This document shows, piece after piece, positions 11,401 to 23,400 of a stretch of DNA of 64,000 bases. Position numbers and translations under genes: made by a program. Position 1 is the stretch's first letter, and every line of letters starts with the position of its first letter. The notes beneath the pieces were generated by a model. That model was not told the DNA's origin, searched no databases, and was given only the letters and a program-made list of their open reading frames with translations. Origin of the DNA: Stichopus chloronotus (taxonomy: Eukaryota; Echinodermata; Holothuroidea; Aspidochirotida; Stichopodidae); contig CM037839.1 of assembly GCA_021234535.1 (NCBI GenBank), positions 12,649,419 through 12,713,418 of the forward strand. Direction: 5' to 3'.

Positions 11401-14400
11401 AACTCATATTCCAGCTTTAAAACCATGATATCACGTATTCGTGTTTAGTTTTGAAGATCGACCGACACCACATCAGTGACCTAACGGTAGCTGTTCTGTG
11501 ATGATGCACCAAAGCTGTCAGACTATTGTGTGTCTGCTGCCATCATTGTCATCCTGCCTGCATTAAAGACCAAAGAAGCAACACATAAATGCTTTATCCC
11601 AAATAAAATAAACAAATGAAAGAAAATCAGTGATGAGATGTCAAAGTCAAAAACTTTTGGAATGTGGGTTCTAAAAGACACATTCTTGAAGATTGTCATC
11701 TTGAGTACAGTTTCATGAATGTTCAGTCTTGTAAACATGAAAGACTGTCGGGTGTCTTGCAGGCTCTGAGCCAGAAATTTAAGTTTTGGGTGTCCAAATC
11801 AGAAAAATGGGTGTGCTAGAAGTTTTTGACACTATGATGCAGGAGGCATCATTGCGATCGCAAAGCGATCGCCCCCCTCGGCAGGGGGTCAAGGGGCCCG
11901 CCTTAGGGGCCCTTGCGGGGGTTAAATTTTGCATTTTTGAGGTATCTGAGAGTAAAAATACTAGCTTTTTCAGCTTGTTTTGGAGACTTATGGTACCTTC
12001 AAATATGAGTGTGGTAGTGCAATGGCCCCTTAAATGATTCTTATCCACCACATTGTCTTCATCATTATTGCTATGCCCAAGTAGAAATAACAAAAATTGA
12101 AGGATCTGGGACTGCGATAAAGAGCGCTAATCAGTCCCCGAAGAATGACTTTTGAAACACAATCTAGGTTGACTGTCCATTTTCAACAAACAAATTTCCA
12201 TGACTGCGGGAAACACATTTTTTTTTACCACAGTGCTAATTATGGACCTAATTTCCTCGGGACTTAATTGACCAAGCTGGCCCCTCAGTCCCCGTCTTAT
12301 CACGTCCCTGATTTACTGTACAGCACATGTATACTATTGTTTTTTCTTGCAAGATTATATTACACTGCGTAGGATGTTGGGAAAGTCCCGGTGGTTCAAG
12401 TGTAAACAACACTATCCTAACATAACGGTAGGGTTAACACTAGGCTACTAGCACAAACCGCACCGAGGCAATCTTACTGCACTCAATGGCCGGTTGCGGA
12501 GGGTGTGTTTCTAGCTCTCGCTTCGCATGCGCTTTTATACGTTCCGCAGTTCCAGCAGTGCAGTGCGTACATAATGTATGCTCCGTTCAGATAGGGAGTC
12601 GACACAAACACGTGGCCCGCACGCTGGTGTAAATACCATTAATATACATTTTGTTCGTTCATGGAGCTACTGCTACAGGTCTCGTAGTAGCTCCACGGGT
12701 ATCAGAAAGATCGAAAACCTGCTAGCTGAATATTTTGCAGAAAAAAGCTTCGTACGTGTGTAAAACAGTGGGATGAGAATAGGCCCTTTAGTATTCTCTT
12801 TCTCACCATCTTTCCACAGCGTTTTTGAAAAAGGTGGCTTTGCTCGTAAGTGCATTTATCAAACTTTCGCCTCTCGATCATGCTGTATCCCGGGGCTATG
12901 TCGTGGCATGTGTACGAAATTGTGCATTACTCTTACAATCATCTTAAGTTTCGTAGTTCAAAGAAAGCAGCTTTCAAGTTTGTGTGATATAAAATTGATT
13001 ACGAACAACAGGCCTATAAACAGGGATGAGGCTGAAATAAAGTTTCGTGAACCTGATATGAAAAAGTTACCTTTCGAAAGAAGGCAGTTATTGTGCGCTT
13101 CATGGTAGTCTAATGTCTACCGTACCGTTCAGCTTATCTCCCGGGGCTGGGTTTTTCGCACATTAAAAACGGAACATTATACAATATTTGAGCTACCATA
13201 CCAAGGCACGACAGCGCACTTTGCAGGCGACAGCCAGGCCATTTTTTTACCAAAGTTTCAGCGAGGAACGAGGGGTGAGGTTTAGTGCAAAGATTCTGCG
13301 GAGGAAGTCACGCCCATTAACAAACGGCCTCTGGATCACGTAGGAGATTGGTCAGTTCGAGATAATAGATGGCAAAATTAGGGAAACTCAGAAACCAAAA
13401 CACGCAAAACAAAAAACAAAACAATCCTGACATCGTCAGACAAGTTGCAGTAACTCTTCTGTGTTACGTTTGTGTAGTGTGATTTGTACATCGGTATCTA
13501 CTGGAAACTTGAAGGTGTTAGTGCACAGCTTGACGCATATTTTAAAAGCCGTGCACGAAAAAAATGGCCGTCATTTTAGGAAACCAGCCGTGCAAAGGAC
13601 GGCTGGACGGCTGGCTGCCTCAATCCCTGGTGTCATGTCTTCTAACTCTGTGATCAGCTGTTCATGAGATTTCTTGAAGCAGAATGATGAATACAAAGAT
13701 GTGTCTGACCACAGCATTGCAGACATAAAGTGCTTTTCGTTCAAGTTTTTGTTTTATTTTTTAGGGAGGTTTGAAGCAGAAGATGGCAAACCCACCATCA
13801 CCGTCGACGCCGGGGAAAGAGCTATCTTCATCTTCGAGAGGCTGGAGTCTGTGCTCCTCACTGAAATTTACTGGAGAACACTGAGTGATTTCTCCCTAAT
13901 CAAAATGTCTGGTTCATCTCTCCTGATATTAAACACCAAGGTCTCAGATGCAGATGTCTATGGGTGCTACGTGAACAGTTTATTATCTCAGGCCAGGTTA
14001 GGGGTCATTCGGCTGATCGTGAGAGGTGAGTGTTTTGCAAGTATGCCACACCACATTTGACAGATTGTTCCTTGTTTATGCCAGTAATTATGCAAACGAA
14101 GGCAGGATTACGTATCCATGGTTTAACTAGCATCTTAACTAGTGAAATTTGAGTTGATCGTAATTAGCTGTTTGGAATAGAATATCGTCTCATCTTCTCT
14201 CAGTCGTGGTTGTCTTGAATAGGTGAATTGATTTCCAGGTTGATACTTTGCATTTGTCAATGTAAACCGTCATTCGAATTGTGCAATATTGGTGGAATGT
14301 TGTATCGCGTGTTGAATCACCCTTGCATCGTTTGTTGCCGTTTTATGATGGCACTATTGAAGTATGTTTCCTTGTACATGAACAATTTTACACTCATAGT

Positions 14401-17400
14401 TACCTTTCATGATTAGTGGAAAAAATACCAAAGCATCATCACAATGAGTGACAGTTACAAGGAGTAAAGGGTAGGAAATTTGATATTATTTAGTTTATGA
14501 GTCATAACTGTGTGCTGCATTTTTGAAGTCAAAAGGTAAACTACAGTAGAACTTTTGTTGAACAGTTTTTTTTTTTTTTTCACTTAATGCAATTAATGCG
14601 TAATTGCTGTCTCAGCCTTTCATTCCTAGCTTTGGCATCGACATTTCCATCACATCAAATTTTCTACGTCTCATCTTTGCATAAGGATGTTCCTCAGGCA
14701 AGTGGGGCCCTCCTCTGTGTACCGGTGTATGTGACATGTGTTACAACGGCGGCATCTGCGATGACAAGACTGGAGAATGTGTCTGTCCGCCGGGGTTCAA
14801 CGGACCAAACTGTTTGAATAGTGAGTGAGAATGTGCAACCACGCAGGAACAGTGTTTGAATGTGGCTTTGTTCTGCTATTGTGCATCTTGAACTTCACTT
14901 TTGTTAGTCATTTTTTAAGGAAACTCATTGCTTTTTAAACGCCATGTTGTTGGCATTGTTAAAGTATAGTGGATTGGAGGTTGGGGGGAACAAGGGGGGC
15001 CATGACTCCTCCCAAATTTGGGCTCAAAAACTGTTTGCAAAATTATTCTAAGGTAAATGCAACTTTTTATGAGAAAATCAACTTCACAATTGTACACTTT
15101 CGTTGCCCCCACATCGCATTTGAGGAAAGTCTGTTATAGATAAAATTTTCCTCTTCCCAGTAAAAACAAAAAACTCCTGATATCAATATGCCACTAGTTT
15201 GGACCCTTCCCAAACAAAGGACATAGTCAAAGCACCCCATTAAACATTAATGGTTACAACAAATCAGTGAAGCCTACAAAGTTTACCACTCACTGTATTG
15301 CATTTATGTAATCTGTACATATTTGTTCCTTATGGGTAATCTGAAGAGGTATCATCTCCTGAAATTTACTTATTTTCAGTAAATTATTTTGAACTTTATC
15401 TTTGATAAAATTCTTTTGAATTAATAGCATTGTCTGTATCTGTGCTGTTCTGATACATTTGTGGAAGGGCTTATTTATGACAGTCAATATTGTAGAGTAT
15501 GTTACCATGAAAGATTTGACACACTTTTGTTGGTAGTCACTTCATTTCCATGCTTGTTTCAGTGTTAAGGAAAAAGTAAATTTGTGATGAATAATAATAT
15601 AAGGTGAAAAAGATCCACAGAAGGCAAGACTTTATATATTTGTCATGTTTGTAAGTATGATATGATTTGTTGAATCAATCTTTCTGTTCATTGATCAATC
15701 TAACAATATCCATTCACCCATCCACTCTTAAACCTACATTTTTTTTAATATGTGAGGAGTTCAGACTACAAACACATTGTCAAGTTTTAATTCCTGGATA
15801 TTGTTTACATCATACCTTATCATTTGTCTCCTAGTATGTGACGCAGACTTCTACGGATGGGAATGTGAATTCAGATGTGGGGTAGGGGAACCTCTACAGT
15901 TTTGCGCTGGAAGCCATATTTGTATGCCAGATCCGTATGGCTGTTCATGTGCTGCAGGCTTCACGGGAAGACAATGCATGGATGGTGAGTTCAATGAAAC
16001 TGATTGTCACTTTTTGGTTTCAATGAGAAGAGAAACCTATCATTGCCTGTGTGGTTGTGCATGTGTGTGTATGTGACACCTTGGTGGGTATGCATGATAT
16101 CTTAAGAAGGGAAAGTTTGTGTGTAGGTAGCCCATTATGAGAAGATAATCCATGCTCTTTTGCATTGAGGTCAAAGGTCATTTAAGATTTGCAGAGTTGG
16201 AAAGTCTGAAAAGGTATTAAGGAAGGGAACTCAGCAACTGAATGTTGCTAGAACTTTAACCATTGGTAGCACTTCACAAGTAGATGATCTCTGGGAAAGG
16301 TGATTTGTTGGTAGGACATTGTGAGTAAATGATCCCTGTCCTTTTGCAGGTTTGTCTAAGGTCATTGAAGTCACCAGAGGGAAAACTCTAAAATCCTATC
16401 AAGAAAGGTATCTCAGCAGCTGAAAGTTTCTATATCTTTAAACTGTAGACACTGGAACCTCTTAAAGAGTAAAATTGATCTCTGTCAAATTTTGGGGAGA
16501 TCAAAAGCCATATTAGGTAAATGAGGTCATAGTTTGAAAACCTTGTAAACATGGTGTCTCAATAAGGGAAAGTTGCTAGACCTGCAAACTTGATGTGAAG
16601 GTTGTTTACTGTGAGCAGATTTTCCTCATTGTATTCCATGGAGGTCAAAGGTCATTTAAGGTCATCAGAGGTCAAAGTTTGAAACCGTTTGAGGAATATA
16701 TCTCAGCAATTTAATGTTGCTGGAACTTCATAATGATAACATTGGCAGCTCTTGATGAGTAGATGATCTCTGTCATTTCTTTTGATGGTCACATGAGGTC
16801 AGCAAAAGTCATAGTTTGAAGACCAAAATTGGTATGTTGATTGTGCTTTGTTTTTCATAAATATTGGCAAGGAATCACAAAGTCCTTTGAGTTTCTTGTT
16901 CCATATTATTATGTTTGCATATGGCGACAGTACCTTTGAGGAGGATGCATTGAAGCATACCACTGTAGAGACTATTTGTCCGATTCTGGGTTGTATATTC
17001 TTCCCTTTGTGTATAATGACTCTCATTTAACTACAACTGTTGTGACCAAAGTTGTAGAAGCCACACGTATCAGTGATCACTGGTGAATGGCCCATCACAT
17101 CTTATAAACTTACCCCTCCCCTGTCCCCAAGAGGATATTTGAAAAGGTGCAAGTCACGCCTGTTAACTACCCTTACAGTATGTTGAATGTAATCTTCCAT
17201 TTGTTTGTTGTTCATGTTTATTTTACATTTATGTTAGCTTGTGACAGCAACACATTTGGAGCAGGGTGCACTGAAGAATGTCACTGCGCTGTCGGAGATT
17301 GCCTCCCGCATTCTGGAGTCTGTGCCGATGCTGAATCTGGATGTGCCAGTGGGTGGTCTGGCACCACCTGCCAGAGTGAGTTACTTTTGTTTGGTTTATA

Positions 17401-20400
17401 AAGTAGTGTGTCTGCAGAATGTTACCAATGTTTGTTTTAATGACATTTATATGGAGTACACATTTTGTTAGTAGAACATAGTAAAGGAAATTAGTAATGG
17501 AAAACACCTCCAAGACTTTTCTTAAAAACTGTTCAAATTTCATGATGCATCTAAACTCCACTGTTGAATTTTCTTTCACTGTAGCTTGTCTTTTCTTTCT
17601 GATCCCTTCAGTTCCAGACATTTGTCCCTTTGGCTACTTTGGCTCCTCCTGTACGGAGAAATGCCACTGCGAGGATGACGGCCCTTGTGATAGAGAGACT
17701 GGCAAATGCTCCAGCACTGAGGGTAACTGTGCCCCAGGATATGAGTCATCCACGGGGGTGAACTTGGAAAATTGTCAGCAGTGTAGGTGGAAAGTTTCTT
17801 TAAGTTCATGTTGTGCCCTTGACTTCGGTTGAAAGGTCATGGCAGGTGCTGCCGTTTCAGAAGACTCCATTCATTATTACCATTACGGTATTATGCCTAT
17901 CGGTTCACACTTTAACCTGGCAAAAATGCTTTGCAACCTCTGAATTCTACTTTAGCATAAAACATCATAACAGGAAACAAATTAACAGAGTTCCTTTATT
18001 TTCTGCATTGATTTTATTTAGTCGTCGGATGCCACAGCCAATGTACCAGGACATGCCATTGCAGTGCAGGTGAGAGCGACTGCATCAAAGATGCCTTAGA
18101 CAACTCACAGAACGGGATGTGTGCTTCAGGAATGTGTGCGTCTCCATGGGTCGGCATTAACTGTGAATCAGGTAAAGAAAAGTAGAAAAAAAGGTTCCAA
18201 TGATTAGCAGGCTCAAAAATGACACAGGCACACGAAAAATACATAAATTTGTTTATGGTGTGAATCTTGTGCTGAAAGTAAGGTATTGCATTCATTGTAC
18301 AGGCAGTGGTGTTTTTCGGGGATCATGGTGCCCCCTCACTGGTGCCTCTTTTTGTACACTAAGTAATTTAAAAGTGGTGTCACAATGCAAGGTTCACCAT
18401 AGGCTCCTTACTTTATTTGCAATGTTTCATGGCCTTGGCTAGCACCATCATTCTGTCGCACATAGCCTGGTAGGCATGCAGCTGGCAGGCCTTGCACGTC
18501 TATGCACACATACAAAAAGGTATTTCCAAATGTAGTAGAGGAATCCCTGAATGAAAATCCAATGGGACTGTGCTTCTATCTCGTACTGTTTTTGAGATAT
18601 GACTTTTCCAATTCCAAGTTTGATAAAAATGCAAAACAGATGATGTGGAGTGTCAGTATTTCTTTTGTTAGGCTTACGTATTTATCTCTTAATTACTTGA
18701 TTACTGGGTTTCACATTGGCAAGTGATTTCATATTTGTAAAGAAGAAAATACACACTTCCAAAACAAAACCCTGTGGGCATGCAAAACTTTCAATTGTCA
18801 TTAAAATAAAGGTTGAGTAATCAAAGAATGTCATGTGAGTTCCACTCTTAACTCATAAATTTGCATATTTAGCCAGTGTTTACTCATAGTGCAGGTATAA
18901 GACAGGAATTTGCCCCTAAAATTATCAGTATTTGGTGGATTTTGATGGAATTTGTGGCTGTTTTCAACACTTTCAATGATTTTCATGTCATGCAACCTTT
19001 AAGCAGTTGGAAGGGAGCACTGGACAGACCTCATTCTGGTTCTTTCCCGACAGGGATCATCGAGGAGACTGCTTCCAGAGTGAACCCTGGCCAGCCTATC
19101 CTTGTCACATGTACCATGATTAACCAAAACATCATGCCAATGGATGTCAGGTTGTCCTCATTTCTGAGACAGGGAATCCCAAACAACTCCACCAGTTTTG
19201 CAATCTATGTAAGCACTGATAGATATTTCAGTCGCCATGGTATCTTCTTTGCTTACGGAAAGCAAGATTACATGGTCAGTGATATTTATCACGATGACAG
19301 ACTCTTCTGTGTGCACAAAACAGTTGATGGAATGGCAGTTGCGGAGGTCACCTTAAACTTCTTTGGTGAGTCACTTTTGGATTCAGTTGTATAGGCTCTC
19401 TGTGAGTGTCTCAAATTTAAGCAAGCTTATATTATTTTCCTGACCGTCTTTGCTTTCCAGATTGCCGTGTGATGAGAAGATAGTACCCCTTTGACCCTAA
19501 AGCTAATGTCATATATTAGTTCAATGAAGTGAGCTATTTTCATGGCAAGGCATCATCTATCTGTCTGTCTGTTGTCTGTCTGTCTGTCTGTCCATCAACA
19601 TTGGTCAACGGGCTGTTGTGAGCAGGTTTTTTAAGTGTTCCTATCGCAAGTTGGTGAAGTAATACATCAAAGGCTTTGTAGTGATGGTAACAGGAAGAGG
19701 GTCAAAGGTCATTTGGGGTTGTGAGGGTTCAAAAAGTGAAATAACAAAAGGCCTTCAACTGGTTGTTGTTACATCCGAATCTTTTCCCATTTTGCAAGAA
19801 TACTCTGTGTGTGTGACAAGTCATCAGGGTTGAACTTTTCACTAACATCCGATGTACAATGTAAGTCAAAAGAGGTAAAATGGTGATACTGGTGGTGGTT
19901 TGCTTCCTGTGTAGAGAATTTTGTTCCCTAGGATGTAAAATTTGTTTGTGCAAAATATTCATAGATGGGCCTCAGAGGTTGGAATAGAAACAATCATTTG
20001 TTTCAATCGAATGACCACAGAAATTAGAAAATGGGTCAAAAAATTGACAAAAAAAAGGATCAAGAATCTTTTGCTGATCAGACTCTTTGACTGTGACTGA
20101 TTATGTATGCACAAAAGTGGCTAGATCATGGCTGAGTGTGGTATGCTTTAATGCGTGTCATAGAAAGTAAGCTAGTCTTGTATCTATGGACGATATATTG
20201 TCTTTGACAAGTGCGCCTGCCAGAGTTGTAACGAGTCAACTTGAGCTCGTAGAGTGACAAGTCGAGTCGTTCATGTGACAGATCAAGTCAAGTCGAGTCA
20301 GCACTAGTTGTCTAGTCAAGTTGAGTCAGTGCTTAATATGTGTCATCTCAAATATAATTGGACAAGTCATTTTGAGTCAGTGGTTATGATTAATCAAGTC

Positions 20401-23400
20401 AGTTTCAAGGTCAAAAAATTGTGACCAAAAGTGAAATGTCAAAAGTTAGTGACCAATTCACGAAATGTTAAAGCTGGGGTAGTAAGCAGTGAGATTTCAA
20501 ATTTACATGGGTTTAGCTGGTCCAGAAAAATTACAAAGACGATCATGCTTAAACATCCTAATTGCAATGTTTGTGGTCAATTTTACTCCTTCTTTGGACA
20601 GTAAAGACCTGACTGGTCTTGAGATGGGTGAAGTAAGTAGTTCTAAGATGTGATTTGTTTATTCAGGAATTGGTGGTACACCCATTTAATTCCCCCTTCC
20701 CCCCCCAAACAATAGTGTCAATCGGGTGCCTTAATTGTCGTGAGCCCCTACTATGTAACAGCTGAACAAAAACTGTATGATCTCAATCTCATGACTGTAT
20801 TACTTTTACAGATACTTGTGGTATGTGTGGAATGTGATGAAACTTTGGCTTTTCATTTAACCAAAGATTACAGACAGTGCAAAAGTACGAATATAGGTTG
20901 GTAAATGAATAATGTATTCAATGATATACACCTAGTAAAACCTAAATTTTCAGATGTCTGTCACAGTACTTTTCAGCAAAAAAAAAATCCAGAAAGATGG
21001 ATTGTGAGTAGAATCTATTTATCTTCTCAATTTTCCTCCATCTTATTTGCTATCTGTCCTATTTTGATCATATTTTGGTAATTAATTCAAACAGTTTTAC
21101 CAGTTCTGACCTTGCCTCCAACCCTGGTAGACTCAGGGGATACTTGGATTGAGGTCATGTGGTCTGCTTGGAACTCCAGTGGCGGTGATGTAGGGGAAGG
21201 CCCAATTCTGTCCTACCAACTCTACCTGAATGAAGGTGAGAACGTTTGCCCTCCCAGGAGAGCTCAGCCAATCCACAACGGGGGAATTCATCCGTGTCTG
21301 CTTCAGCCTTTCAAGTCCATTGGAATGAGTCCAGATCAGTATGACTTGGAAACACAGAGTACTTGAGTACTAGGTACCCTACAAAAACCATGAAACCCTT
21401 GTCATTTGCACAACTGTTTGTTTGTCAACCTGAGGTGCGGTGACAAAAGACGCTCCTCTTTGCTTTGAGAATTGACCATGATTACCCTGCCTTACCTGAG
21501 GGTTGGTCTGCTTAACTTGGCAGATGTGAGGGGGTTGGAAAGAGGAAGATTCAATCTGGTAGGTCTGCCACTCCTCGTCTAGATGGCGCTTTCACCTCGA
21601 TTATTGTTTTATCCTGGAATGTGTAATTCAAGAACCTGTTAATGTAAAATGGAAAAAAAATCTCCCCCCCCCAGTCTTCGGTTTATGGAGAGTGGCAAAA
21701 GTTTTTCTCTCTCTGATTACAGAAATGGGAGACTGGACCAGGGTGGTGACGATCCCTCACTCTGAAAACATCACGGAACACGCATGGAACATGACTGGTC
21801 TGGCAAGTAATGCTAGATACAAGATTGCTGTGACAGTCAGCAGGGAAGGAGAAGGTGGAGAAGGACAAAGGAGTACACCCATCATGGTTACCATAGGAAC
21901 CCCTCTACCAGGTATGGCCTACTTTAGTTCACATAGTCTTAAAAAACCATTCAGATTTGACTACAATGCACAATAACATCTTTTGGTCTTAACAAATGTC
22001 TTAAAAAATATTTCAGTATAAATCAACCTGTAGGTACTTGGAGCTAATTACGTTGAAACTGTGAAACTAGTTCGGACATTGGTTGTGTCTAAAGACGGTA
22101 TAGCGCCGTAAGGTGTGAGACCGGTTACTCACACGAAAGTGTACACAACTGTGCGTAGTATGCAATGGAGAAGAGCATCAGCCATTTTAGTAAGCAGCTT
22201 TGATGTATGGTATGGCTTATAAAGCATCTTTATAATAGCTCTCCTTGTCATTGGGGAATCTGAAAAATGATAAGTTAGGTCTTTTACCTTGGCAAAATTT
22301 GTGCAATTTATTGGCGAACAGTGAGCTGAACTCTTCTTCCCCAAGGCCATAACATGGACATCGATAGCAACCTGATCGTACGTGCGTACGCACAGTTCAT
22401 CACATCACATCAGGGCCGAAGTTTAGTTTGCTTACTAAAATGGCTTGTGCCTCGCCCCATGATATACTACGGCTTTATAAGTAGAGTAACTGGTCTTGTG
22501 CCTTGCATCGCTATACTGTCTTTGGTTGTGTCCATGTGAGGTGTTTGTGAAGCTCATAAGTTAGACTGGGCATGTGGTAAGCTATAAGTGCGAACAAGAC
22601 CAAGAGAATGCAGGGAAAGCTTTTACTGTGGCAGTGTTAAAAGGTATACAGCACAAATATTTGCCAAGTTTTATCAAACTCAAACAATCTGCAGTGTTCA
22701 GTGTTATTTTGCATTGCTTTGACAAAACACTGGAAAAGAATTTTTGACCATTGAGCATTCATTTCACTTTGCAGCAGCTCTGAACAAAGAGTAAATTGTA
22801 GTTTTTATGTACCGCATTACGTTTTAGTGGGAGAAGTTTTTAAAAAAAAAAAAAATACTTTGGAAAAAATAATATTGGTAGATCTATTAATCGTTCAACT
22901 CTGTGTAACCATGGGGTTGTAGTGGCCTCATGGTTTCACATTCCATCAAACAATTAACATCTGAACAGTAACCGCAGAAACATGTAGCAAGTAATAGAAA
23001 CTGTCTGGCAGCCATAATCAGGATTGTCTGTGAAAAGGTTAATTTGCCTTTGACTGTTTCTGTATGCTTCATACACTTGCTTCATTAACTTTATTGCTTT
23101 GAAGGGCTTGCTAAATTTGGGAAGTACCTGTAGCACCAATCGTATTCTTAATATGTGTGAAATTTGTTCAGCTTGTAACTTTTTACTTGTCAATGGTTTA
23201 AAGAGAAAATGGACTACTGTGCCTGCTCATAATGTAGGGTTATACTCAAGTGGCCCTATCTGCTATGATTTGCATTCAGTCCTCTACCACAGCCTCTTGC
23301 CTTGTCAATATAAATTGTACTCCATAACCATTCTCCGACCATAGTTTGCCTGATCCCTGTCTGGTTGCAAAATGTGACAATATCGAAAGTAGTTTAAAGG

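Larger units (their letters stand above)
10673..13764 (+). other. RPTP intron 2
   Basis: Phase-1 intron of 3.1 kb containing a family B repeat, a GC-rich insert and the CpG-enriched segment, each listed separately. No additional Ig exon recognised. Confidence 0.7.
19366..21094 (+). other. RPTP intron 9
   Basis: Phase-1 intron with the CTGT microsatellite, a diverged DR1-bearing repeat and the AAGTCGAGTCA array. The rest is unremarkable. Confidence 0.65.

Noticed and set aside
20210..20400. Cluster of TGAGTCA (AP-1-like) sites as an enhancer.
   Set aside because: The heptamer is part of the tandem repeat unit AAGTYGAGTCA, so its clustering needs no regulatory explanation.
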